64,000 nucleotides of DNA, taken from NCBI RefSeq assembly GCF_018069865.1, contig NZ_JAGQDG010000001.1, positions 186,001 to 250,000 of the forward strand, in the 5' to 3' direction. This document shows, piece after piece, positions 55,127-64,000 of this stretch. Source of the DNA: Ideonella paludis. GTDB lineage: Bacteria; Pseudomonadota; Gammaproteobacteria; Burkholderiales; Burkholderiaceae_C. The notes beneath the pieces are model-generated. The model ran no database searches. It was not told where the DNA came from and worked only from the letters and a program-made list of their open reading frames with translations. Made by a program: the position numbers and the translations under genes. Every line of letters starts with the position of its first letter. The first letter of the stretch is position 1.

Positions 55127-57193
55127 ATGTCTGAGTTGGATGCCGCAGACCCGCTGCACGGCCTGAGCGCCGTGCTGGCGCACGGGCGTTTGCTGGCCAG
55201 CAACGAGACCCTGGCGGACTTGCTGGCGCCGGTGCGGGTCATTCCCGCCCGCCCGCGCTTTGTGGGCGACGCCCAAGCCGTGCTGGCCTGGGGCCGCAAG
55301 CCCAGCGCCGAACGCGCCGAAGCCTGGGCCCAAGAACAAGGCCTGCCGATTTTGCGGCTGGAAGACGGTTTTTTGCGCTCGATGGCGCTGGGGCCGGACA
55401 GCCCGGCGCTCTCCCTGGTAGTGGATGACCAAGGCATCTACTACGACGCCAGCCAGCCTTCGCGCTTGGAGACCTTGATCCGCCAGCCGCTTTCGGCGGA
55501 AGAGGCCGCTCGGGGCCAAGCCCTGGTCAACGCCTGGCGCGAGGCCCGCGCCTCCAAGTACAACCATGCCCGCGAGCACCCGGAATGGGCCCGCGACGGC
55601 GATGTGCTGGTGGTGGACCAAACCTTTGGCGACGCGTCGATCGCCTACGGCCAGGCCAGGGCCGCCAGCTTCACCCAGATGCTGCAGGCAGCCCTGGACG
55701 AACACCCCCAGGCGCGGATCCTGCTGAAGGTGCACCCCGATGTGTTGGCCGGGCGCAAGCGTGGGCACTTCAGCCAAATCAGTCAAACCCTGAGCCCAGC
55801 CGCCCGTCAGCGCCTGCAATGGCTGGCCACCGATGCCCACCCACCCGGCTTGCTGGAGCATGTGGCGGCGGTCTACACCGTCACCTCTCAAATGGGCTTT
55901 GAGGCCCTGCTCTGGGGCAAGCCGGTGCGCTGCTTTGGCATGCCGTTTTACGCCGGCTGGGGCCTGACGCAGGATGAACTTCCCGCCCCAGCGCGCCGCG
56001 AGGCCCGCTCCCTGGCGGCCCTGACCCATGCCGCTCTGGCGCGCTACCCGCGCTACATCAGCCCGGAAACGGGCCAGGCCTGCACGGTGGAAGACCTGCT
56101 GAGCTGGGTCGGCCTGCAGCGCCGCTGCCGCGAGCGTTTTGCGCCCAGCGTGGTGGCGGTGGGCTTTTCGGCCTGGAAACGGCCCATCGTGGAGGACTTT
56201 TTCGCCGGCAGCGAGGTGCGTTTCCAAGGGCCACGCAAGCCCATTGCGCCCGGCAGCACCTTGGTGCTGTGGGGCCAGCGTGAACTGCCCCCCGCCGCGC
56301 AAGGCTTGACCCCGCCCGTGCAGGTGGTGCGGCTGGAAGACGGTTTTTTGCGCTCGGTGGGCCTGGGCGCCGACCTGGTGCGCCCGCTGTCGTGGGTGAT
56401 GGACCGCAGCGGGCTTTATTACAACGCCAGCCAGCCCTCCGACCTGGAACACCTGCTGCTGAACACCGACTTCAGCCCCGCCCTGAAGGCCCGCGCCGCG
56501 CAACTGCGAGCGCGCATCTTGGCGCTGGGGGTGACCAAGTACAACGTCGGCCAAACCGCCTGGAGCCGCCCCGACACCCCCCGGCCGGTGGTGCTGGTGG
56601 TCGGCCAGGTGGAAGATGACGCCGCCCTGCGCTGGGGCGCGCCCGGCATCAACACCAACCTGGGCTTGCTCAAGGCGGTGCGTGCCGAACGCCCCGACGC
56701 CTACCTGATCTACAAGCCTCATCCGGACGTCGTGGCACAGCTCAGGGAGCCGGGCGCCAAAGAGGCCCGTGCCGTCCATTTCTGCGATGAAATCATCACG
56801 GACACGCCCATGGACAAGCTGCTGCGCCTGGTAGATCAGGTGCACGTACTCACATCGCTGGCTGGTTTTGAGGCCCTGTTGCGCGGCACACCCGTGGTGG
56901 TATGGGGCTGCCCCTTCTATGCGGGCTGGGGCCTGACGGACGACCGCCAGCCTTTGATGCGCCCCCGCCGCCCCCTAGATTTAGACAGCCTGACGGCGGC
57001 CACCCTGGTGCTCTATCCCAGCTACGTCAGCCGACACAGCGGCCACTTCTGCACACCCGAGCGCGCGGTGGATGAATTGCAGCACTGGCGAGACACCGAA
57101 GGCCCGACCTCCACCACCTTGCCGCGGCAGGCCTGGCGCATGGCCTTGCGCTGGGGCAAACGGCTGCGAGATAGTGCCAACCCGTCCAACTGA
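55127..57193 (+). CDS. kpsC: Capsule polysaccharide beta-Kdo transferase KpsC (two GT domains)
   Basis: A 688-residue protein with two homologous halves. Each has the block RLEDGFLRS (residues 77-85 and about 402-410), then SLVVDDQGIYYDASQPS / SWVMDRSGLYYNASQPS, and later FYAGWGLT. The halves are the two Kdo transferases that extend the poly-Kdo linker on phosphatidylglycerol for group 2-type capsules, started by KpsS. A cytoplasmic, membrane-peripheral enzyme. The ATG at 55127 is used (a TTG precedes it). Confidence 0.95.
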   Translation: MSELDAADPLHGLSAVLAHGRLLASNETLADLLAPVRVIPARPRFVGDAQAVLAWGRKPSAERAEAWAQEQGLPILRLEDGFLRSMALGPDSPALSLVVDDQGIYYDASQPSRLETLIRQPLSAEEAARGQALVNAWREARASKYNHAREHPEWARDGDVLVVDQTFGDASIAYGQARAASFTQMLQAALDEHPQARILLKVHPDVLAGRKRGHFSQISQTLSPAARQRLQWLATDAHPPGLLEHVAAVYTVTSQMGFEALLWGKPVRCFGMPFYAGWGLTQDELPAPARREARSLAALTHAALARYPRYISPETGQACTVEDLLSWVGLQRRCRERFAPSVVAVGFSAWKRPIVEDFFAGSEVRFQGPRKPIAPGSTLVLWGQRELPPAAQGLTPPVQVVRLEDGFLRSVGLGADLVRPLSWVMDRSGLYYNASQPSDLEHLLLNTDFSPALKARAAQLRARILALGVTKYNVGQTAWSRPDTPRPVVLVVGQVEDDAALRWGAPGINTNLGLLKAVRAERPDAYLIYKPHPDVVAQLREPGAKEARAVHFCDEIITDTPMDKLLRLVDQVHVLTSLAGFEALLRGTPVVVWGCPFYAGWGLTDDRQPLMRPRRPLDLDSLTAATLVLYPSYVSRHSGHFCTPERAVDELQHWRDTEGPTSTTLPRQAWRMALRWGKRLRDSANPSN

Positions 57194-57365
57194 ACCCCTC
57201 AGAGACATCCAAATTGGGGGTCTGCTTTTGGCGGCATTGCCGCTAGACTGATGCAAAGCACAGGGGGATCGTTGGCCCGGGCACAGTTTGTCTAAGGCGG
57301 CATGAGCCGCTACGGAGCCACTGCGCCCGGCAATGGCCTTCCTGTGATCACCTCAGATCACCGCC
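57194..57365. other. 172-bp kpsC-kpsS spacer with two small hairpins
   Basis: Contains GCGGC-ATT-GCCGC at 57231-57243 and GCGGC-ATGA-GCCGC at 57297-57310, two similar stems 66 bp apart. TAGACT after the first resembles a -10 box. It suggests that kpsS may have its own promoter rather than being tightly coupled to kpsC. Confidence 0.35.
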
Positions 57366-58631
57366 ATGCCTCCCCGGTCTCTCCACCTCCTCTTGAGCCA
57401 CCAGCGCACCTTGCTGCTGCAAGGCCCGATGGGGCCGTTCTTTGAACGGCTGGCCGGGGTGCTGCGCGCGCAGGGGCAGGCCGTCTGGAAGGTGAACTTC
57501 AACGGCGGCGACGATCAAGACTTCAACGGCCCCGGTGTCATTCGCTTCCAGGCACCGCTGGCCGCTTGGCCTCATCGCATTCGCGAGCTGCTGGCGGAGT
57601 TGAATATTGACGCCTTGGTGCTGTTCGGGCAATCCCGGCATTTGCATGCCCAGGCGATTGAAGCCGCCGAAGAGGCCGGCATCAGCGTCTATGTGTTCGA
57701 AGAAGGCTATATTCGGCCGGACTACGTCACGCTGGAGCGTGGCGGCGTCAATGCCCAGTCCTCTTTGCCGACCGAGGCTGAGTTTTATCGCCAGCTCGAC
57801 CTAGAGCCCACTCCCGCGCCCCTGCCCACCGGCCAGAGCTTTGCCACGATGGCCCGATGTGCCGCCCGCTACGGCTGGGCCATGCACAAAGCCCGGGCCC
57901 AGTACCCGCACTACAGCCACCACCGCAGCCTCTCACCCGTGCCGGAAGGTTTGCTGTGGCTGCGAGGCGACTGGCGCAAATGGAAGTACCGCTTTCTGGA
58001 GCGAGGCACGTGGGCAGCACTGACCGCCCCCGAGCGACACAAGCGCTTTTTCTTGGTGCCGCTTCAAGTGCAGAACGACAGCCAGATCGTGCACCACTCG
58101 CGCTACGAGTCCATGCTGCCCTTCATCGATGATGTGATGGAGTCCTTTGCCGCCCGTGCGGACCACGGTGACTGGCTGGTCTTCAAGCATCACCCGATGG
58201 ACCGGCCCTACAACGACTTCACCCGGCAGATTGCGGTGGCGGCGGCCAAGTTCGGCCTCAGCGATCGGGTGCGCTACGTGCACGACCTGCACCTGCCCAC
58301 CTTGCTCAAGGCCGCCAAAGGCGTGGTCACCGTCAATAGCACCACGGGCTTGCAGTCTTTGTTCCACGGCACGCCGGTGGCCACCTTGGGGGACGCCTTC
58401 TACAATGTGCCCGGCATGGTGCAGGTGGGCAATCTCGACCACTTCTGGACCCACGCCGGCGAGGTCGATGCCGACCTCTTCCAGCGCTATCGGGCCTTCG
58501 TGATCCGCGAGACCCAGCTCAATGCCAGCTTTTATGCCGACGCGCCCGGCTTGTCGTCCAGCACGGTGATCAAGCGGCGCGAGGCCGTCGTGGCATCCAC
58601 CCCCAGCGAAGCGGCCCAGGCCTCGGCCTGA
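57366..58631 (+). CDS. kpsS: Capsule polysaccharide Kdo transferase KpsS
   Basis: A 421-residue protein that adds the first Kdo to phosphatidylglycerol for the capsule linker. [20 protein letters not shown] is the KpsS hallmark; [19 protein letters not shown] and [16 protein letters not shown] follow. Its last 100 bp are antisense to the 3' end of metH. The rest of the capsule locus (kpsMTED) is not in this window. Confidence 0.94.
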   Translation: MPPRSLHLLLSHQRTLLLQGPMGPFFERLAGVLRAQGQAVWKVNFNGGDDQDFNGPGVIRFQAPLAAWPHRIRELLAELNIDALVLFGQSRHLHAQAIEAAEEAGISVYVFEEGYIRPDYVTLERGGVNAQSSLPTEAEFYRQLDLEPTPAPLPTGQSFATMARCAARYGWAMHKARAQYPHYSHHRSLSPVPEGLLWLRGDWRKWKYRFLERGTWAALTAPERHKRFFLVPLQVQNDSQIVHHSRYESMLPFIDDVMESFAARADHGDWLVFKHHPMDRPYNDFTRQIAVAAAKFGLSDRVRYVHDLHLPTLLKAAKGVVTVNSTTGLQSLFHGTPVATLGDAFYNVPGMVQVGNLDHFWTHAGEVDADLFQRYRAFVIRETQLNASFYADAPGLSSSTVIKRREAVVASTPSEAAQASA

Positions 58632-61282
58632 TCGCCGCCGATCCGGCCCACATTGAAGTAAGCCGCCTGTGGGTGGGCGAGGTAAAAGCCGCTGACGCTG
58701 GCCGCCGGTGTCATGGCCAGGCTCTCGGTCAGGCCCATGCCGATCTCGTCGCAGGCCAGCACACTGAACATCTCGGCCTTGACCCCATGGTCCGGGCAAG
58801 CCGGGTAGCCCGGTGCGGGGCGAATGCCCTGGTACTGCTCGGCAATGAGTTGCTCGTTCGTGAGCTGCTCATCGGGCGCATAGGCCCACAGCTCGGTGCG
58901 CACACGCTGATGCAGGCGCTCAGCAAAGGCCTCGGCCAGGCGGTCGGCCAGAGCCTTGAGCATGATGGCGGAGTAGTCGTCATGCGCAGCTTCAAAGGCT
59001 GCGGCTCGGGCCTCGGCGCCCAGGCCGGCAGTCACCGCAAACAGGCCGATGTAGTCGGGCTGCGTGCCCTTGGGCGCAATGAAGTCGGCGAGTGAGCGAT
59101 TGGGGCGCTTGACGCCGTCCACCACCGGCCGCTCGGTCTGCATGCGCAGCGGCGCCCAGCGCAGCAGCACCTGCTGGCGGGTCTCATCGGCATAGACCTC
59201 AATCACATCGTCGTCCACCGTGTTGGCCGGGTAGAAGCCCATCACGCCATGCGCCTGCAGCCAGCGGCCATCGATGATCTTCTTGAGCAGGGCCTGGCCG
59301 TCGGCCAGCACCTTGCGGGCCGCGTCGCCCACCACCTCGTCTTGCAGGATGGCCGGGTAGGGCCCGGCCAAGTCCCAGGTCTGGAAGAAAGGGCCCCAGT
59401 CAATGCAGGCGGCCAGCTCGGCGAGGTCGTACTGCTTGAACACGCGGCGACCCAAAAAGCGCGGCTTAGACGGCGCCACGGTCCAATCCATCTGCGCCTT
59501 GTTGGCCCGGGCCTGGGCCAGGCTGACCAAGGGTGTGGCCTTGCGGTTGGCGTGCTGCTGACGCACCCGCTCATAATCTGCGTTGATTTCAGCCACGTAG
59601 TCGCTTGAGCGCTCGGGCGAGAGCAGGTCGGAGCACACGCCCACGGCGCGGGATGCATCGGGCACATAGACCACCGGCGCGCTGTAGTGCGGCGAAATCT
59701 TGACGGCCGTGTGCACGCGGCTGGTGGTGGCGCCCCCGATCAGCAAGGGCATGGCTCGCTCGCGGAAGTAGGGGTCGCGCTCCATCTCGGCGGCCACATG
59801 CTGCATTTCTTCGAGGCTGGGGGTGATGAGGCCGGAGAGGCCAATGATGTCGGCGCCCTCTTCTTTGGCCTTGGCCAAGATGGCCTGGGCCGGCACCATC
59901 ACGCCCATGTTCACCACATCGAAGTTATTGCACTGCAAGACCACCGAGACGATGTTCTTGCCGATGTCGTGCACATCGCCCTTGACGGTGGCAATCACGA
60001 TCTTGCCCTTGGCTTGTGCCGAGCCGCCGGCGTCAATCAGCGCGGCCTTCTCGGCCTCGATGTAGGGCAGCAAGTGGGCCACGGCCTGCTTCATCACCCG
60101 CGCGCTCTTGACCACCTGCGGCAAGAACATCTTGCCCGCCCCAAAGAGGTCGCCCACCACATTCATGCCGGCCATCAGCGGGCCTTCGATCACATGCAAG
60201 GGGCGCCCCCCCTCGGCTTTGATCTGCTGCCAGACCTCCTCGGTGTCGACCTCAATGAACTCGGTGATGCCGTGCACCAGCGCGTGAGAGAGCCTCTCTT
60301 TGACGGGCGCTGCGCGCCAGGCGAGACGGGCGGTGTCGTCCTTGGCCACGCCCTTCACATGCTCGGCCACTTCCAGCAGGCGCTCCGTGGCATCGGGCCT
60401 GCGGTTCAGCACCACGTCTTCGACCCGCTCGCGCAGGTCGGCGTCCAGCTCGTCATACACGCCCACCATGCCGGCGTTGACGATGCCCATGTCCATGCCC
60501 GCCTTGATGGCGTGGTAGAGGAAGACGGTGTGGATGGCCTCACGCACCGGCTCGTTGCCACGGAAGCTGAAGCTGACGTTAGACACGCCGCCCGAGACCT
60601 TGGCGCCAGGCAGGTGCTGCTTGATCCAGCGCGTGGCCTCGATGAAATCTACAGCGTAGTTGTTGTGCTCTTCGATGCCCGTGGCAATGGCAAAGATATT
60701 GGGGTCAAAAATGATGTCTTCGGCGGGGAAGCCCACCTTGTCCACCAGCACCCGGTAGGCGCGCTCGCAGATTTCGGTCTTGCGTGCAAAGGTGTCGGCT
60801 TGGCCTTGCTCGTCAAAGGCCATCACCACGGCGGCGGCGCCATAGCGGCGCACCAGCGTGGCTTGGCGGATGAACTCGGCCTCGCCCTCTTTGAGCGAAA
60901 TGCTGTTGACGATGCCCTTGCCTTGGATGCACTTCAGGCCCGCCTCGATCACGCTCCACTTGGACGAGTCGATCATCACGGGCACACGAGCAATGTCAGG
61001 CTCCGAGGCGATCAGGTTCAAAAAGCGCACCATGGCCGCCTGGCTGTCCAGCATGGCCTCGTCCATATTGACGTCGATGACCTGGGCACCGTTCTCGACT
61101 TGCTGGCGGGCCACCGAGAGCGCGTCTTCAAAGCGCCCTTCCAGAATCATGCGGGCAAAGACTTTGGAGCCCGTGACATTGGTGCGCTCACCGATGTTCA
61201 GGAACAAAGAGTTGTCGTCGAGAACGACAGGCTCCAAGCCAGACAGGCGCATGGGAGAGGGAGCTGCAAAGGAGTTGGGCAT
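58532..61282 (-). CDS. metH: Cobalamin-dependent methionine synthase, C-terminal (folate/B12/AdoMet) part
   Basis: A 916-residue protein lacking the homocysteine-binding domain, which is a separate gene at 62226. The folate domain ([18 protein letters not shown], about 28-45), the B12 domain with the cobalt-ligand motif DVHDIGKN (about 434-441), and the AdoMet reactivation domain ([15 protein letters not shown]) are in order. It joins the N-terminal partner to methylate homocysteine. An SAH riboswitch lies in its leader. Confidence 0.96.
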   Translation of the reverse strand: MPNSFAAPSPMRLSGLEPVVLDDNSLFLNIGERTNVTGSKVFARMILEGRFEDALSVARQQVENGAQVIDVNMDEAMLDSQAAMVRFLNLIASEPDIARVPVMIDSSKWSVIEAGLKCIQGKGIVNSISLKEGEAEFIRQATLVRRYGAAAVVMAFDEQGQADTFARKTEICERAYRVLVDKVGFPAEDIIFDPNIFAIATGIEEHNNYAVDFIEATRWIKQHLPGAKVSGGVSNVSFSFRGNEPVREAIHTVFLYHAIKAGMDMGIVNAGMVGVYDELDADLRERVEDVVLNRRPDATERLLEVAEHVKGVAKDDTARLAWRAAPVKERLSHALVHGITEFIEVDTEEVWQQIKAEGGRPLHVIEGPLMAGMNVVGDLFGAGKMFLPQVVKSARVMKQAVAHLLPYIEAEKAALIDAGGSAQAKGKIVIATVKGDVHDIGKNIVSVVLQCNNFDVVNMGVMVPAQAILAKAKEEGADIIGLSGLITPSLEEMQHVAAEMERDPYFRERAMPLLIGGATTSRVHTAVKISPHYSAPVVYVPDASRAVGVCSDLLSPERSSDYVAEINADYERVRQQHANRKATPLVSLAQARANKAQMDWTVAPSKPRFLGRRVFKQYDLAELAACIDWGPFFQTWDLAGPYPAILQDEVVGDAARKVLADGQALLKKIIDGRWLQAHGVMGFYPANTVDDDVIEVYADETRQQVLLRWAPLRMQTERPVVDGVKRPNRSLADFIAPKGTQPDYIGLFAVTAGLGAEARAAAFEAAHDDYSAIMLKALADRLAEAFAERLHQRVRTELWAYAPDEQLTNEQLIAEQYQGIRPAPGYPACPDHGVKAEMFSVLACDEIGMGLTESLAMTPAASVSGFYLAHPQAAYFNVGRIGGDQAEAWAASLGVDATTASRRLITVLDDKPGASA

Positions 61283-61341
61283 GGCAATTCAGGCGGGATG
61301 GCTCAAAATGCCCCAGGAAGCCGCGGCTGCACAAGACGCAC

Positions 61342-61357
61342 CTCACCCGGGGGTGAG
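61342..61357 (-). promoter_or_regulatory. Perfect hairpin overlapping the 3' end of the SAH riboswitch
   Basis: CTCACCC-CC-GGGTGAG on the minus strand. Its 5' arm contains the conserved CTCACC that forms the riboswitch pseudoknot, so the stem and the ligand-bound fold are mutually exclusive. SAH riboswitches turn expression on, so this stem is a good candidate for the off-state structure. No U tract follows, which argues against a simple intrinsic terminator. Confidence 0.5.
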
Positions 61358-61436
61358 CGTGGTTATCGTCCGCATGACCGGATGGCCCAAGCCTGACAGT
61401 GACGCATTCCGCACTGCTGCAACGCTCCTTGGAACC
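61352..61436 (-). ncRNA. SAH (S-adenosylhomocysteine) riboswitch upstream of metH
   Basis: The minus-strand leader of metH holds CCAAGGAGCGTTGCAG, CAGGCTTGG and AACCACGCTCACC in the order of the known SAH riboswitch. P1 pairs CCAAG with CTTGG, P2 pairs CAGTG with CACTG, and the pseudoknot pairs GAGCG with CGCTC. A GTCATGCGGAC insert sits at the optional P3. The start of metH is about 70 nt downstream. It links synthesis of methionine synthase to SAH build-up. Confidence 0.9.
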
Positions 61437-61486
61437 CCCCATTTTACCTAGGCCGCAAGGGCCGCTGAAGCGGTTATCGTTCGACC

Positions 61487-62191
61487 ATGGATTCCACCGC
61501 CTCCGAGCACGGCGCATTGGCGCCCCGCTCCATCCTCGAAGAGCCCACCTTGGCGGCCAAGGCCGAGGCCTTGCTGCGCACACCCACTGCACTCTCAGAG
61601 CTGACAGCCGCCGAGGCCCGCTGCGTGGTCAGCTATATGCGCTTGGTGTCTTACGACGACGGTGCGCTCTTGTTCCGCGAGGGCGACCAAGAGCAAACCG
61701 GCTACATGCTGCTGATCTTGCACGGCGATGTGACCGTGGAGAGCACCGTGGTCAGCCGCACCGAGCCCATCGTGATGTCGGTGCTGGGCCCTGGCAATTT
61801 GATTGGTGAGATGGGCCTGCTGGATGGCGCGCCGCGTGCGGCCTCTTGTGTCGCGAGCTCGCCCGTCACAGGGGCTGCGCTGTCACGCCGCTCCTTGCGT
61901 CGCCTGATGGATGACGCCCCGGAAGTGGCCACCAAGCTGCTGATCGCCGTCTCCCAGCGCTTGGCCGAGCGTCTGCGCGAGAGCGGCCGCCAGCAGCGCA
62001 TTTACTGCCAACTGGTGCGCGCCATGCAAGACGAGATCGACGCCCTGGAGCGCAAGCTGCTGCAGGTCATCCACGGCTCGGCGGCGCGGGCGCAGGCCCA
62101 GACAGTCGCGGCGCAACAGCCGCGCCAAGCCCCGGACGAAGACTCGGCCATGACCCGGCCCATGGTCGGCGGCGATTTCGGCCCTTACTGA
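61487..62191 (+). CDS. Cyclic-nucleotide-binding domain protein without a DNA-binding domain
   Basis: A 234-residue protein. A Crp-type beta-roll occupies about 40-155 (DGALLFREGDQEQTGYMLLIL, GPGNLIGEMGLLDGAPRAASCVA). The phosphate-binding cassette PRAAS resembles the RxA(S/T) pattern, so cAMP or cGMP could bind. A helix and a probable coiled coil follow (MQDEIDALERKLLQVI), but no helix-turn-helix. It sits between the two metH halves, on the opposite strand. Confidence 0.85.
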   Translation: MDSTASEHGALAPRSILEEPTLAAKAEALLRTPTALSELTAAEARCVVSYMRLVSYDDGALLFREGDQEQTGYMLLILHGDVTVESTVVSRTEPIVMSVLGPGNLIGEMGLLDGAPRAASCVASSPVTGAALSRRSLRRLMDDAPEVATKLLIAVSQRLAERLRESGRQQRIYCQLVRAMQDEIDALERKLLQVIHGSAARAQAQTVAAQQPRQAPDEDSAMTRPMVGGDFGPY

Positions 62192-62225
62192 CGCGCCCGC
62201 CTGCGAGTGCGTCTGCCCGGCAGGC

Positions 62226-63281
62226 TTAAGCGGCCAAGCTGCTGAACAGCGGGTCGTGGCGGCTGCGCGGCCGGTAGGTCTTGACGCTGGCCGCGATGGC
62301 GGCGATGTGATCCGGCGTGGTGCCGCAGCAGCCGCCCACAATGTTCAAGAAACCCGACTTGGCAAACTCGCCCATCAGCCGGCCCGTCACCTCCGGCGTC
62401 TCGTCAAAGCCGGTGTCACTCATGGGGTTGGGCAGGCCCGCATTGGGGTAGCAGCTGATGAAGGTGTCGCCCGCGACGCGGCTCAGCTCCTCGATGTAGG
62501 GCCGCATCACGGTGGCGCCCAGGGCGCAGTTCAGGCCCACAGCCAGCGGCCGGGCGTGGCGCACCGAGTGCCAGAACGCGGCCACGGTTTGGCCCGAAAG
62601 AATGCGCCCAGACGCGTCGGTCACGGTGCCGGAGATGATGACGGGCAGACGCTCGCCCGTTTCTTCCATCAGCTCGTCCAGCGCAAAGATCGCGGCCTTG
62701 GCATTGAGGGTGTCAAAAATGGTTTCGACCAAGAACACATCCACGCCGCCGTCCAGCAGGGCTTGGGCTTGCTCTTTGTAGGCGTCCTTGAGCTGGTCAA
62801 AGCTGACATTGCGCGCGCCCGGGTCGTTGACCTCGGGGCTGATGCTGGCGGTGCGCGGCGTGGGGCCTAAGGCGCCCGCCACATAGCGCGGGTGATCCGG
62901 CGTGCTGTAAGCATCCGCCGCCGCGCGGGCAATGCGGGCAGCGGCCAGGTTCATGTCGCGCACCAGGGGCGCCAGGTCGTAGTCGTCCTGGGCGATGGAG
63001 GTGGCGCCAAAGGTGTTGGTCTCGATCAGGTCGGCCCCAGCCGCCAGATACTGCTCGTGGATCTCGCGGATCACATCGGGCCGGGTCAGCACCAACAAAT
63101 CGTTGTTGCCCTTGAGGTCCTTGGGGTGGCTTTGCAAGGCCGCGTTGCGGAAGTCCGCCTCGCCCAGCTTGTAGCGCTGGATCATGGTGCCCATGGCGCC
63201 ATCAATGATGGCAATGCGGGACGCCAGAAGTGCGGGCAAGGCCGCTGCGCGGGTGTAGGGCGAGGTGGAGGTGTTCATCAC
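62226..63281 (-). CDS. metH: Methionine synthase homocysteine-binding (N-terminal) subunit
   Basis: A 351-residue homocysteine S-methyltransferase domain. [16 protein letters not shown] at the start, [17 protein letters not shown], and the Zn-binding cysteines in VGLNCALGA and [10 protein letters not shown] are conserved. It is the missing first domain of the MetH at 58532-61282. Such a split is common in Burkholderiales. Confidence 0.95.
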   Translation of the reverse strand: MMNTSTSPYTRAAALPALLASRIAIIDGAMGTMIQRYKLGEADFRNAALQSHPKDLKGNNDLLVLTRPDVIREIHEQYLAAGADLIETNTFGATSIAQDDYDLAPLVRDMNLAAARIARAAADAYSTPDHPRYVAGALGPTPRTASISPEVNDPGARNVSFDQLKDAYKEQAQALLDGGVDVFLVETIFDTLNAKAAIFALDELMEETGERLPVIISGTVTDASGRILSGQTVAAFWHSVRHARPLAVGLNCALGATVMRPYIEELSRVAGDTFISCYPNAGLPNPMSDTGFDETPEVTGRLMGEFAKSGFLNIVGGCCGTTPDHIAAIAASVKTYRPRSRHDPLFSSLAA

Positions 63282-63324
63282 GAGATTGTAGAAAACTCGT
63301 CAAGCCCCCACGGGCGCGGCGTGC

Positions 63325-63579
63325 TCAGCCCTGGCCGCGCGCCAAACGCCCCACCACAAACAGCAGCGCCAGCGCGCCCAGCACCGAGGCGATCCAGCCC
63401 GCCGCTTGGCCCGGCGCATACCAGCCCATGGCCTGCCCGGCCGTGCTGGCCAAGAAGGACCCCGCCACGCCCAGCACACAGGTCAGGATCCAACCGATTT
63501 TCTGATCGCCCGGCATCAAGAGCCGAGCCACAGCACCCACGATCAAGCCCACAAACAAGGTGGCCAATGCGCTTCCCAT
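63325..63579 (-). CDS. GlsB/YeaQ/YmgE-family stress-associated membrane protein
   Basis: An 84-residue protein with three hydrophobic helices. GLIVGAVARLLMPGDQKIGWILTCVLGVAGSFLA is the transglycosylase-associated (GlsB/YeaQ) motif. AGAGGA is placed six bases before the ATG at 63579. Members are induced under stress; the name is historical and no transglycosylase activity is established. Confidence 0.92.
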   Translation of the reverse strand: MGSALATLFVGLIVGAVARLLMPGDQKIGWILTCVLGVAGSFLASTAGQAMGWYAPGQAAGWIASVLGALALLFVVGRLARGQG

Positions 63580-63729
63580 ACGACGTCCTCTGGTAATGAT
63601 GGTGTGAACAATGCGCGCACCGTACCCCAGAGGGTGCCGCAAGACGAGCGGCAAACGAGTCCTAGCGTGAGGCCTTGTCGCTGGGCGTGGGTTGCACCCC
63701 ACAGCCCGCGCCAAGCCCTTCACACCTGC

Positions 63730-64000
63730 TCAGCCCTCGTCCACCCGCACCGGCACCCGCTGCGCCAGCGCGCACATCAGCTCATAGCCGATGGTGCCGC
63801 CCGCACGGGCCACCTCGTCGATGGACAGCGCCGAGCCCTGGGGGCCTTGGCCCCACAGTGTCACCTCGCTGCCCAGGCGGGCGGCGGGCAGGTGGGTGAT
63901 GTCCACGGTGAGCATGTCCATGGACACGCGGCCCACGGTGCGAGTGCGCACACCGTCCACCAGCACCGGGGTGCCGGTGGGGCAGTGGCGCGGGTAGCCA
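63730..64000 (-). CDS. alr: Alanine racemase (C-terminal part, cut by window edge)
   Basis: About 89 C-terminal residues of the PLP enzyme that makes D-alanine for peptidoglycan. [30 protein letters not shown] (catalytic-tyrosine-domain neighbourhood and active-site region), [26 protein letters not shown] are typical of Alr/DadX. The 5' part lies beyond position 64000. Confidence 0.9.
   Translation of the reverse strand, partial: GYPRHCPTGTPVLVDGVRTRTVGRVSMDMLTVDITHLPAARLGSEVTLWGQGPQGSALSIDEVARAGGTIGYELMCALAQRVPVRVDEG

Noticed and set aside
59687-61396. 569-codon plus-strand frame
   Set aside because: Antisense to metH, with shadow composition.

Overview
The window is about two thirds GC (my reading, not a computed value) and very densely coded. 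Genes are packed with ATGA/GTGA stop-start overlaps. The content points to a betaproteobacterium of the order Burkholderiales, probably the Rubrivivax/Roseateles/Leptothrix or Comamonadaceae side: a glucokinase-HexR fusion, MetH split into two genes with an SAH riboswitch, a DUF3348/MotA-DUF802/OmpA/DUF2894 operon, an ilvE-zinc-finger pair, CysD plus fused CysN/CysC, and kpsC/kpsS. I see no rRNA, tRNA, CRISPR array, complete insertion sequence or prophage.

Region 1 (1-22121) is an alpha-glucan island. A leftward operon (malK-malE-malF-malG, an exported GH13 amylase, a cytoplasmic GH13 amylase, a kinase-like protein, a MATE exporter) faces a rightward operon (glgP-glgB-glgX-malQ) followed by glucokinase and a glucokinase-HexR fusion. 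Together they import maltodextrin, hydrolyse and phosphorolyse it, build and debranch glycogen, and feed glucose to glycolysis. Four TGTA-N7-TACA-type palindromes in the mal/glg divergent promoter and in front of glk suggest that HexR controls the island. No MalT, MalI or LamB is visible.

Region 2 (22147-29647) holds housekeeping genes (ilvE, a CHCC zinc-finger protein, an ArsC/Spx-like reductase), several small proteins, and a four-gene operon: DUF3348, a MotA/TolQ-like protein with a very long coiled-coil tail, a MotB/OmpA-like protein, and DUF2894. This is an ion-driven-motor-like complex that resembles Zorya anti-phage systems, and it is the strongest candidate for a poorly described system here. 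A 238-bp palindrome-bounded element follows (29682-29919).

Region 3 (29935-44925) carries radA with a nitronate monooxygenase, two paralogous beta-helix lipoproteins flanking a LysE-type exporter, ppk2, a HAD phosphatase, a short AT-richer accessory block of leftward small genes (about 38530-40745), a PAP2-type protein, a GNAT, a YcaQ-type DNA glycosylase, purT and an orphan rfbC.

Region 4 (44922-55085) has a DUF1800/DUF1501 secreted pair, then sulfate assimilation: an SLC13-type permease, cysNC, cysD, and an IS630-transposase-derived helix-turn-helix protein read in the same frame into cysD across a T8 tract, with cysQ divergent.

Region 5 (55127-64000) has the capsule Kdo-transferase genes kpsC and kpsS, the latter overlapping metH tail to tail by 100 bp, split metH with its riboswitch around a cyclic-nucleotide-binding protein, a GlsB-type membrane protein, and the C-terminal part of alanine racemase running off the window.
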